DNA from: Galaxea fascicularis
Lineage: Eukaryota > Cnidaria > Anthozoa > Scleractinia > Euphylliidae
Reading direction: 5' to 3'
DNA length: 64,000 nt
Assembly (NCBI GenBank): GCA_948470475.1
Contig: OX419336.1
Coordinates: 32,320,915-32,384,914, forward strand
The translations under genes and the position numbers were made by a program. Of this stretch, positions 11,541 through 23,300 are shown one piece after another. Positions within the stretch are counted from its first letter, which is position 1; the number at the start of each line of letters is the position of its first letter. Below the pieces are notes generated by a model. That model ran no database searches, had not been told where the DNA came from, and saw nothing but the letters and a program-made list of their open reading frames with translations.

Positions 11541-14500
11541 TCGTGCTCTCCAAACTTCCCGCGTGTTTCATATCTCGATGAACGCACGCTGACGCCTGAA
11601 CCAATTGTTGATTGAGTTTAAGCTCTTTGAAGTGAAAACCTTGATTCGAGAAAATGGCGCTAAATGGAGTTTCCACAATGCTAGCTGTTGAAAATGCACG
11701 CAGTGCAGTGAGCATCTTGAGCATCGGACTAGAGAACTATCATAGATTCGGTAATTTTGGGAAAATGTTCTGATTGGTGTGATAAGTACAGTTCCTTAAG
11801 CAATCAAAATCATTTGCTGGGAAGTTGGCTGACTAGTGCTCAAGGCGACAACGCCCTAGTTTTTCCTACCTCGGGAGCCAGACACCGCCTCTTGAGTGAT
11901 TTTGATTGGGAGTTGCTCTTCAGCGACTGAGAGAATAGACACTTGTAAAGATCGGAATGGACAAAAAGAGGATTGAAAGTATTGGACAACTCCATCTGGA
12001 AAAAACAAAGATGCCAGAATTATTTTTTAGCACGGTCGGTTTGTTAATGTCCCCAGTTAAAGTACTTACTTTAAAGCCTTTTAAAGAGTTGGCCTAAGCT
12101 AAATGTGAAGAGGATCTGATGCTTTTTTTTTTAACAAAATTGATTTTCCGTAAGCGTGATAATTTTCTCTCAACTCTTTGTTAGGTTTGCGAAAAAATGA
12201 CAGAAGAACTGGAATTTAGAGCTTATCCAAATAATTCATTGACCTCCTGCGATATCGGCACTTTGCCACCAACGAGGAGTCGACAGGTATACTCGTGTAA
12301 CAAATACGTGAATGAAGGGAAGAGAGAAGGGACCAGACCCAACCAGGCACAGATAACAATATAGGATGACTATAAATCAATGAAAAACGATTGACGTCAG
12401 CGACGCTGGATCAATTAGATTGAATCAATGCGGCAACCGTGACTATTAGCATAAACGACACGAAATGGAAAGTGAAACTCGCATGTCATAATTAAAAAGT
12501 GATTGCCGTAAGACGCTCTCATCCAAAAAAAGGTCTAGTTGAAACTTTTTTTTTTACATATCTGGCGGCAATTTTAATCAGAGGAGAGAGAGCGAAGACA
12601 TTGCATTGATAAGAAGTAAACTGCTATACACTCTATTCTCGTGTTGTTAGCGAATTTTATTCAGTACTCCGGTTTGTTTTAAGTTGGATATACTTATTGG
12701 AAATCTGATTCCCTTTACTTGACTTCAACTGCTGTTAATTTCTCGAGTCCTCTTTTATTCGATCATACTAATTAGTGCAGGCAGGTGCGCCGGTCTTGCC
12801 ACCGTAATAATTCTGTTACTCCTGATACTAAAATGAAGTAATTATTAAGCAGCGCTTTGCTGAGTTTTTCACGGACCGCCCAGAGGGAGGGTCGGGGACA
12901 TCCTGCACATCCATTAATTTACTCTGTAGAGCAAGTTCCCGATGTGGAGGGGCACTGCTTCCGCAGTCCCGCAGTCATCTAATTTGCATTTATATATTCA
13001 ACGTTCTAAGGAAATTATTAACTAAGATAGCTATTATATCATAGTCACAAATGAGGACGTTAATCGGAAGCGAAATAACAATACAGCATACGTGTTGAAA
13101 CCGTTTGCGCGGCTCTTTGTATAGGTGAGACACCAAAGCTGCGAGCGAAAATTTCGAAACTAGCTGGGTGGCCACTTATTATCGATAAAGGGAGGAAAAG
13201 CTCCAAAGTTTTCCACTTAGAGGACCAAAATCAGCGGTGACCAGTACTTCGACCGGTGGAATGTGACTTGCAAAATAGACCCGCCCCTCCCAGTGAGGGG
13301 GGGGGGGGGGTTGTTGAAGGAATACGCGTTTCGCCTTTTGCGTGATCCCTGTGGGTGTGATATAAGTTCCTCTTCAGCGACTACATAGAAACAAACCTCA
13401 CACTGACATTTTAGTAGAGGACGTGTGGTCTTCTATTTTATCCATCCCGCATCAAGCCTGTCAAAAAGAGTAAATCCCACTCCCGCCGAAGTATTTTTAT
13501 CCCGCATTCTTGCATCCCACATCCAGCCTCCATTTTTTGTTCTCATCCCGCATCCCGCCAAACCTATGTTGGACCCTTATTAGAATACACTCGCTGAATT
13601 CTACTTAGTTCACAACTGCGGGAGTGCGGGACCAACAAATTTATGCCGTGAAAAAGAATCGCTCCTTAGTATGGGACAGAAAGTCAGTTACTTTTATCTT
13701 ACTTTTTCTAGACAACGGTTGATGATTGAGCCTCACCAAGGCTTCCACACAACAACCTTGCCATTTTACCCCTGTAAACGTCACAGAGTGCTCCCTCTCG
13801 GTTAGTTTCCTCCGTGCAATTAAATACAAGCCACGTGTTGATGATTGCTGCACTACCCAGCGAATCTCTGAAGACTGGGAAGATATATTGGATTCACGAC
13901 CACAGCATCCAATAACACCGTGTGTTATTACTTTTGTTGGGAGTCCTGTGACTTCCCATAGGCCTTTTCGAGCGTGTCAGACTCGCGCCCTTTTGCGTCG
14001 GCCATGTTTCGAGTGAAAGTACAGTTTTAGTTTGCTGTCGGATATTTTTTCACGTTACAGCCGGAATTGACTCTGAGGATCCACACTTGTTGAATTGCAC
14101 AGAATTGCACAGAATGTACTGAACCTTTCGACTCGAATAAGCGGACAGCTGGATGAAATTGTAGCCGAGGTTTAGGAGTTTGAAACGTGTAATCTCAACT
14201 TGTGGATGTCCAACCTGATTAAAAGCTGTTATTTCTGAGCTGGTGGTTAGAAACATGTCCCAACAACTCGCCGACGACAACACCGTGATGAAATTAATAT
14301 AGTTTAGTCCTTATGTCGCCAATTTATCGTATCGACTTAGGGTTTGGCAGTTTTAGGTTTTGATCAAGGGTTTTGTATCCGTTTTTCGGTTTTCATCGGA
14401 ATTCGGTTTTGGGTTATACAGCCGATTTTATACTATCTCAGCTCAAATAACCATTCACGGCAAGCAGCTGAAAAGTAAATCAAAATTAAAAACACCGTTT

Positions 14501-14754
14501 ACAAAGCAGAAAAGAGTCCACGGAAAATGAAAACTATGTATAAACACTATTTACAAATGAGATGGGGTATATTTATTTTACAAATCATTTTAGTACGCAA
14601 AACTGGGAGGGGGACACAGCCAATTTTAGCTTCGGCGGATGGCTTCCACTCTCGTGTAACATCAGTTCACACTTTTCAGGACCTTTCAAAACAAACGTTC
14701 GTGACCTATTGCTTCTGTTTACGGCCTTTACGAGGGTGCAATCGAGAAAAATGG

Positions 14755-14762
14755 TATAAATA
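14755..14762 (+). promoter_or_regulatory. TATA-like box upstream of the deaminase gene
   Basis: tataaata, about 120 bases upstream of the chosen ATG. A position around the usual TATA-to-start distance would put transcription start near 14790. Suggestive only. Confidence 0.3.
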
Positions 14763-14880
14763 ATGTCACAAAAACGTTTTAGGCCAATCAGAAGACCGCA
14801 TTTTGACAAGGGCAAGGAAAGGAGAGGAAATTCCATGAATTCCTTTATTCTGAGCGTTGAAAGCTTAGTAACTCTAAAAC

Positions 14881-16134
14881 ATGGCTTCTCAAGGTTCAAC
14901 ATATTCGTATTCCGACCGAGATTCTAGGATAAGCAAAGAGAATTTGTACATGGTTCTTGCATTATGGATGGAAGAGTTTCCAGTCGAGCGAGTGGATGCC
15001 GGAACTTACAGAAAAGTGGGGGCCGCGCTTGTGTTGCCCAACGACGTGATTCATGCTGTCGACTGCACTCGCAATGGCGTCCATGGGGTAGCTCGCTTAC
15101 TGATGTCGCACACAAGTGTTCTTCAAGACAGCCAAGTTTTCGTATCAAGAAAACCATGCTCTTTCTGCACCAAGCTTCTGGTACAGTCTAAAGTGAAGAG
15201 AGTATTTTACTTGCCGATTGAGCCAGAATATAAGGATCAGAAAGATTTTAAGAATGAAACGACGCGTGTCGATAACCTCTTTAAAGTTAGCGCGACTGGT
15301 CAAAGTGTGTTTGTCCCGAAAGCAGGACCAGAAGTACTTCAAAGTACGGACAAAAAGAGGAAAATAAAATCAGATCGGGACGCCGAACAGATTAAAAAGA
15401 AAACGAAAGAGCTCTGGAGGAAATACTGGACAAATAATTGGATGAAAGCCAAAAATGTACGAGAAGAGCTTCCATGGCCTGCCTTCGATAACAAAATGTA
15501 CCGCCAGGTCTATTCGGATTTCCATGGTGTCGTTGAGTGGATGGCTAGAATTCCTGTTGGATTGGAAAAAGGAGATGCTTTTAATCGCGTTCCGTCTTTT
15601 TCATCTATGGAAGACGATCTTGAGAGAGAGCAAGCCTACAAATTGGTGACTTTGGCAAAGTTTCTGGCCGAGCGCACGGATGATCCAAAAACTGGAGTAG
15701 GAGCAGTAATCGTTAACAAGGAAATCGAAATCGTCGCTCTCGGTTGGAACGGGTTCCCAACAAAAGCGCTTTTTGGTGAGTTTCCGAGGGCCTCTGCCGA
15801 AGATAAAACCAAGCGAGATAAGAAGTATGCATATGTCCTTCACGCAGAGCAGAATGCTTTACTGTTGCGCAACACCAAGAACATCGCAGGGGGGACCATG
15901 TTTGTGACGAAGACCCCGTGCGACGAATGCACGCCCCTACTTGAGATGCAGGGGGTCAAAAGGTTCGTTTTGGGTTCAAAAATGCAGTGGGGAAGGAAAC
16001 AAGGAATAAGTTATGAAAAGTTCAACGACAAAGTCAAGAAGGGTGAATTCATTTGCTACGAAATGAGGGTTGCTGATGATTTCAAGGAGGGACCATTCAA
16101 CAAGAAACCGCGCCGCCGGTTAGACTTCTTGTGA
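14881..16134 (+). CDS. CDADC1: CDADC1-like cytidine/dCMP deaminase, intronless
   Basis: A 417-aa protein with two zinc-deaminase modules, as in animal CDADC1; such enzymes convert cytosine to uracil in nucleosides or nucleotides. The C-terminal module is catalytically complete: His321-Ala-Glu323 followed by Pro-Cys347-Asp-Glu-Cys350, with TGVGAVIVN upstream. The N-terminal module keeps Pro-Cys93-Ser-Phe-Cys96 and His68, but the place of the catalytic Glu is Val70 (HGV), so it is probably non-catalytic, as in vertebrate homologues. Residues 160-180 are very Lys-rich (KKRKIKSDRDAEQIKKKTK) and the C-terminus is basic (KKPRRRLDFL), possible nuclear signals. The ATG at 14881 opens a frame with homology starting soon after (ISKENLYMVLALWMEEFP). 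The gene has no intron, unlike its neighbours, so it may be a retrocopy. A polyadenylation-like attaaa lies at 16387. It is tail to tail with M1AP. Confidence 0.9.
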   Translation: MASQGSTYSYSDRDSRISKENLYMVLALWMEEFPVERVDAGTYRKVGAALVLPNDVIHAVDCTRNGVHGVARLLMSHTSVLQDSQVFVSRKPCSFCTKLLVQSKVKRVFYLPIEPEYKDQKDFKNETTRVDNLFKVSATGQSVFVPKAGPEVLQSTDKKRKIKSDRDAEQIKKKTKELWRKYWTNNWMKAKNVREELPWPAFDNKMYRQVYSDFHGVVEWMARIPVGLEKGDAFNRVPSFSSMEDDLEREQAYKLVTLAKFLAERTDDPKTGVGAVIVNKEIEIVALGWNGFPTKALFGEFPRASAEDKTKRDKKYAYVLHAEQNALLLRNTKNIAGGTMFVTKTPCDECTPLLEMQGVKRFVLGSKMQWGRKQGISYEKFNDKVKKGEFICYEMRVADDFKEGPFNKKPRRRLDFL

Positions 16135-17356
16135 ACATTGAAGGAGGGACGTACACCTGCTCAGAATTTACGACAACCGAAGAGCCGAGTCTCCCATTGC
16201 GGCTTGATGTCTATGGCTTTCATGTCAAACTGTAAGCTTACTTTGTGCTTTTGTGAGGTTAAGATTTTTTGATGAATTTCTGCAACCAGTACTTTGCTTG
16301 TTTTGACGAATTAGAAAACAAGCCTAATTCAAAGTTGCATTACATTACAGTACTTTGCGAAGCCTGGTACTCTAACAATTTTAACAATTAAAGTTTTCCC
16401 TCTAAAAACATTTGATTTATGTGGCTAAAAGACACTCTTTCATAAACTACAATGTATTCATTAATTAATGCTTTCACAACAATAATTATTAATTCACCGG
16501 AAATTTTTAATATTTTCTTGTTTCTTAAAAGTAACGTGACTGAAAAATAGAATCAAAGTGGCTCCAAGCCACTGAACTCGCAAAATGAACTATAAAGCAC
16601 TCGCGGGTATAGCGTTTTGATCCCTTTGTTATTTAGGAGAGAGGCGTGACACTTGCGTTTCATGTCTTCCGTGGGGTCAAATCTGAAGTATATCAGTCTT
16701 CTGTTTCGCTATTACAGACAAAATTATCAGAAGCAAAGTCCCCCTCTTTTGTATATCTCTCGTCACTTTATATTTGTAGCATGTTGATGATTTGTTTTCA
16801 TTTGGCCATGATAGTAATTTGGTTAGATCAAGCCGTTAGTTAACAACTGTGGGCGACCGTCAGCGCCAAAACGTCAGGGATAGTCAGTATAGTAATAAGA
16901 GATGGTTCATTGGTGTATTGCGAAATAGAATAAATGATTTAGCAATGATGTAGCCCAAATACAAATAGCCTTGTTATCTTTAAGAATGGTTTACTCAAAA
17001 AATAAACGAAATAGGAAGGAAAACAGGAGGGAAAACAGGAGGGAAATATTCGTAGGGAATGGTCGCTGGGACTATTCCCAGGCACAGTTTACTCGAAGGG
17101 AACAAACCTTTACAAAGCGAACAATTAAGGCCTGCACACGCGATGGGGATATTCGCAAGGAACAGTCGCAGAGAATATTCTCACGTGCAGTTCACTTGAA
17201 GGAAGGTCATGTCTACCAAGGAATTGTTAGCGAAGTAATTCGTCGAATGTGTTTCAGTTCAGATTGTTTCATAATTAGCTTAATTTTTGTCTCGTGATCT
17301 AGCAGATCTAGTGTATAAACTAAACCAACGGTAACAAACAAACACCCAAACTCAAC
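16135..17356. other. Convergent 3' region of CDADC1-like and M1AP
   Basis: This holds the 3' UTR of the deaminase gene (attaaa at 16387-16392) and should hold the last exon or 3' UTR of M1AP on the minus strand, which I could not identify. No other gene is supported. Confidence 0.5.
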
Positions 17357-20300
17357 CTGGTCAAGACAAGAGGTTACAACAGACAGGACGCCATCATTAA
17401 GCCCTTCCATGGGAGGTGGCACATCTCTGGGCAGCATCAGTTCACTGACAGCGATGGACTTCAGCAAGAGGCAGTTGTTATCAGAGGGCAAAAACAGGAA
17501 GTGTCCATGAGGGGATGGAGCCACAGTACCTCGACGGACAGGCGATGCCTCAGTATGACCAGAGTCCGTCTTGGTTAAAAGTGATACACCCTAAACAAAT
17601 TGTCGAGGAAACGTGTTCACAGTATAATTCATGACAGACTACAAATGCATCGCATATTTAGTAAACCAAGTCTTTCACTTACTGAACTCCGAATACATTG
17701 CGGAAAGAATTCAGAGATGATAAGGAACGGAAAGATAGAGTGTGATGTTGTGCTGTTAAACAACATTAACATCGATGAGTTTCTCGTTATGCGGTCCACA
17801 AGAAAAAAAAGCCCTGGCCAACATTTTAACATGAGGGATCAAGTTCGGTGGATTTTTCCAAACTTTGAGCCACATGGCTAATGAGAAACGAGAATGAAAG
17901 TTGATGAAAGGTCCAACTCCCGGCAGCTTTTATCATACTGTTAAGTTACCAATAATCGGACGACTTTGACTTTTAAGAAGAGTTTTAAATGTTTAATTTA
18001 CTAACTTACCCTTTCGTTAAGCACTGAACACAAAGCATGAAAATGCTGCTGATTGCTTTCCAGATCCTCCCAGTCCAGCTTCCAGCACATTGTAGGTCGA
18101 ACAATGTAAGGCTGTTGTAAAATATAAAGGAGACTATCGACACTCAGGATCTAATCAACAACAGTAAACAGGACCGAAGGAATGAATGAATTCTTGGACT
18201 GAGATTTTCGTTAAGTCTAGTTTTCCTTTTTACGCATTGTTATTGTTATTGTTGTATGTAATCCCAACTAAAGTTAAGTCTGTTTTTCCTTTTTACACAT
18301 TGTTATTGTCATTGTTGTATTGTAATTCAGTTCAGTTTTTGTAAACAAGTGCCTAAATTATTCTGTGTGTAGTCTGGCTTGCTGCGATTAGCTCCTCGCT
18401 ATTTGCAAGCCAGCTTAGTAATAACTTGAGTGTTTGTCGTAAATAAAAAAAAATGAAAAAAAAAACTTGAAAAAAAAACTCGTTATTCAAAGGATTTGGT
18501 TACTTTGGACTTGAGCTCCATTAGGCCTCGATTATGATCGAATTATAATCCAATTAAGTTTGGGATGGGGTCACATCAACCTTTTACAGTACCTGATTAT
18601 AATTGGATTATAAATTGTTTCAAACAACCTCAAGGAGGTTGTTTGAAGTAATTACAGTGCTTAATTAAACAGAATAGCAGACACATGCTGATGTGAGGAG
18701 ACGAAACTTCTAATCGCTTTGTGGAGTGAAGGGGTGGATTTGTCTTCTTTTATTCTCGGAAGCTATCCTTGGCTCTCTTCTCGCCTCAAAATCAAGCCGA
18801 TGATGGTGATGATAATCGTTAGTGGTTAGTTAGGCAAACATCACGCATCATTGTGAAATGTTTAGCGTCCTAATACGATCATCTGTCCTAAGACTTAAGA
18901 AAACCATTCTGTACATGTCCCAGGAAGATACTCTCTTTCCTATAACTTCTAAGTGGCCACTTTTACAGGTGAACTGTTTAAAAAAAAAAAATTGTTTACT
19001 TAAAATACTTTGTCACTCACCATTCCGAATAGCTACGAAGAGTAAGTGCATAAGGAAAAACAGATAGAGATAAGAAGATATAAGTAACAAGAAAACTAAG
19101 TCAACATGACTTAAAAATAACTGTGACATCCAAAGAAGAATTATAAAAGACAGGTACGTTAATATAATTTCCTACAAAAAATCATTTCGTTCATTGTTCT
19201 GTCTGCTTTCGTCAAAGCAGACAGACAAACTGACTCCTAGCAGGTTTAAATTATCCTACAGGAGTTTCTTGAAGTTAAATGAAAATTCCTAAACCGACGT
19301 TAAAACCGGGTCATTGTGGCTTACAGTCGGGACAACTTGATTACCCTCCTCCACCTGCCATTTGGGGGACGGTTACAGGCCTGGAAATATAATTGTTGTT
19401 ACGTTTCTAAACGGTGATATTCGTTCCAGTAAACTCGTGAGCATAGTTTATTTTACACGCTCTACGGTAAGGACCTACGTTATAAAGAACGTACCACAGA
19501 CTCACACACAGCCTCTGTCTTGACAAGTTTTACAGTAGTCAGATTATATACTGGATAGGTCAGCACGTTGGGTTTTGTTGCTGCCACTCCTTTACTCGTT
19601 AGATTTGCTGACTCTGAACACACTGTCTGTTGGTCAAGGATCAGAATAGCGTATATGCTTAACAATATCATTTGGAGAAGATGATAAGGAAAAAGTCAAG
19701 GATACGACTTCTCTAACAAGGCTCGTACACGTTTTATGTCCTAAAATCCAGGACCATAAGACACAAAATCCATAACCTAGCAAACCATTAAATGTTGCGA
19801 AAACGACGTAGAAATAGTCAGGTTGTAGCACCATTCGCCAAAAACTGAGACGAAGAATTTTAGTTTGTTTGTACTGTACCAAGATCTAATTTTCCAGGAT
19901 TTCCATGACCCGTACGAACCCTGTCTAGTGCATGTGCTCCAGTTTTGGCAGATTTGTTTGCAATCGTTCGTTTGAACCAAGTTGTTAAGGTGGGTGTTTG
20001 TCAGAAAGATAGGCATAATGCAACCTATCATTGCACAGATACTAGGTGACGCGAACGCTTTTTACGTTGCGGTTCGGAAACTAAAACTACAGCAGTTGAG
20101 GTGGAAATATGCTTACAAAATGGGACTGAAAAGGTAGATGGAAAGGGTCCAGCAAACATTCATGAAGATCGCACTTTAGTGTAAGGCCTGTATCCACAGT
20201 GTCTTGACTTCGATCACCTGTTAAACAATCACGCAAGAAAAAGAAATCGTTTAATTAACAGGGGTGCTCTTCACTCACCCTTGCAATTTACATTCAAGCT

Positions 20301-23300
20301 ATAAATCATCAAGTCATACCAACATGACTTACTTTCACTATCCTGGGTGAAAGCACTAGGTAGAGTCAATCGCAAGTGTTCTTGGTCTGTACCACCATCA
20401 AGCAGCCACGTCTTGAAAAAGTTTTGAAAACTAAGAAGATCTACAACATAAAAATGCGATTCTTGTTGAGTATAATTTTTATGCAGCTTCGCGGATAACC
20501 AGATATGTATTTGGGGAATGATTTTAATTCACAAATATAGTGTTAATAACAGTTACTAACATGACTAATATTGACTGTTGTACGGCTTTAATCAACTAAT
20601 TTGAAAAAAAAAAAGGATGGGAGGCGTTATCAGTTTTGTCTGGCTTAGACCGGGTCAGTTTTGGGGACCGAAGTCGTTAAGAAAAATTTAAAGATAGAGA
20701 CACGCTACCTTTTTCTAAAGAAACAACGTCTACAAGACCGCAACCTCCCAAGCCATCATCATCAGTGCCAGGTGAACTGTCTTCTGTTTTCGAGAAGTAA
20801 CAGCAAAAATGTAAAGAAGCTTACAAAACCGAGCAAAGTCTGTAGCAAACAAGCCGGTGGGTGCAGGCATCCGCAGCTTGTCAAATCACTGCTATTTAAC
20901 ACCGGCTTCTAAAAGGCATTGCGCAAGAGATTTTCTTCTCGCATTCTGCAACAGTGTGCATCCGACAAACTGCAAGCTTCCTTCATGGAAGAGAACACCC
21001 TGTACTACCTATATCCTATATTTCACCTGAGCGAGTATCGTCTTCTTCTATATTTAAGACATCTGAGCTTTGAACATTGACTACTTGGATTTTCTGAAGT
21101 TTGAAAAAGATAAATGGCTGATTGATCATACGTCTCTTTAATTTAACTGTGCTTACGCCATATAATAAATTAAAACTATATATGGCTGTCGCCAGTGTTA
21201 CATGATGGGAATGTAAGCGTACAAGGAGGTTTTCTTGCTGTTGTTATATGCCTTGGCATTGTGGCTTTGATGATATCTTTTTCATATGGATAGGTACACG
21301 GAGAAGAGCTTTTCAAACATAATAGGCAGTTCTCTAAACTTTTTCCAATCGTTTGAACTTTTGTCCACTTTTTATACACTGTTTTTCCAATTCAAATTCA
21401 ACACAAACTGTGGGGTTGTTTTAATTTTTTTGTTAGGGAAGTGGAACCTTAAGACGTTCGACTTCAAGACTTTTGGTTGACTTTTCAATGAGTTTTGTGA
21501 CAGAAGTGGCCGCTCTGCAGGTAAGGAAGACGATCTCTAGCTGGCAACTTGAGGTACTCATCTTGTGGAGAAAGAAAAATAAAAATACAAAGAAAATTAG
21601 TGGAAACGGCAAGATTATAATTAACGCGCAGTAAAAAAGTAGCTATTTCAACAGCAAAATCTTGAGACAGGACACCTAATGATAAGTTTTTAAGTAAAAT
21701 GTATACAGTGCAGCGTCCTGTAATCGACCACCCAAAATATCAAGCCTTGGTGGTCGCCTCAGGAGGTGGTCGCTGACTTGAGGTCGTGGCAAATGGAGTT
21801 CGACTGTACTTACTCAATGAAATATGCTATTTACTGCATGCGTCTATGAACAACACGGCACTGGAAAATGGAGTAATTACGTCTCCAAATTTTCATGTTT
21901 GATTCGAATATTCGACCTTTAAGCACTAGTGAATTTCATTAACTAGACAACAAAGATTTTCTGTTAATTTGTCGGCAATGAAAACTGTTACTAACCTGCC
22001 TTAAACTTTGAGATTGACGTTTGAACTGTGCTGTAGTTTCTTTAAGTCCTTGGAGAATAGTATCTCCAAAAAAAAAATAACACTCAATGAGAGTAAATTA
22101 ACACTTGGAATTGTTTTGGCAATTCATAGGAAAGGCATATCTTAGGTTAGGAGATAAAGAATGAAAGTACTTTGTTCCCACTACTCTGCATTTAATTCCA
22201 AATCTACCTCTTCTTTCCCATCGATAATCAATGCTGATGTTTATCTGATCTTATAACGATTATTAAAATGACATAACTATGAAGAACAGCCAAGTTTGAG
22301 AGCTGTGTGCACTTCAGCAGCGAACATAGATCTGTTCCCTGGGGGCCGTTTCTCGAAGCTCCCGGTAATTACCGGGCCCGTTAAGCAGTTTTGTTTTCCA
22401 TTCCAGATGGGCGTTTCAAAAGTTTTGAAAATTATACAGTAACGTTGTCAGCTAAAGAAACAAAATAGACTTCGTTAGAGATCAGAATACAGCCTACTTT
22501 TATTGAGATTTTGAGTTGAAATATGGTTTGTGGGCCCGTTACGTTACCCGGACTTTCGACAAATGGGCCCCTGGCCCGATACGAAAGGGCAATTCTGAAC
22601 CTCAAAATATTTGGACCCATATCTCTTAAGGATTTAGTTGATACGAAACTTGTCCTATTGGCAGTGCAACGTTTGGCCCGTATCGGCTTGATCTCCTGCC
22701 ACTCAGTTTCAGGAAATGATCCCCCACTCGCCCTCCGAAACAATATTCTCCGGACCCGGAGTGAGCGGCACAAATCGAGCCCGTGATTGTCCCCAAGAGA
22801 AAAGACAAAACTCGTAAGGAAAAATGAGAGGAACACTTCTTGGGCAAAGTCACTACAAACTATTAATTCGGTCAATATGGTACCTGATGTACATGGACTG
22901 GTCGAATTCTCCTTTCTAAAGAATTTCAGCTCTTCAAAGGCAGAATGAAGTCGCGAAAAGTTACCTCTGACATGTTGTAAGGGGAAAAGATTCTGAAAAA
23001 ATCACACATATATTAAGTAATCCACCTTGAGCATTTTCCGAAAAGTAAAAGTAGTTTATAATTATTCAGGGTTGCACCGTTCTTGACCTTAAGACAATCC
23101 TTTCAAACAAATTAACTCGTCGTTCTCACTTGAGGCCCGGGCTCAGATTCGGTGCCCATGCTAGTACCTTGACAGGTGCAGCGGTTTGTAGGTAAAGTTC
23201 TTGGGCACTGGCTTGAATCGTGTGCAGATTTGTGTCCATGCCCGATTCAGTGAACGAGTACAAGGTCTCGCCTTGTACCAGTGCCCGAGCACCGTGCCCA

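Larger units (their letters stand above)
10651..14880. other. Intergenic, one inverted-repeat element
   Basis: No gene is supported. Apart from the MITE-like element at 11307-11540 there is a G run at about 13297-13310 and AT-rich DNA. The last few hundred bases presumably hold the promoter of the deaminase gene that starts at 14881; a TATA-like tataaata lies at 14755-14762. Confidence 0.6.

Noticed and set aside
11365..11724. 119-codon minus-strand open frame
   Set aside because: More than half lies inside the MITE-like element 11307-11540, and no protein family is recognised.
22432..22875. 147-codon minus-strand open frame and overlapping plus-strand frame
   Set aside because: They overlap an inverted-repeat element, lack family resemblance, and M1AP introns explain the region.
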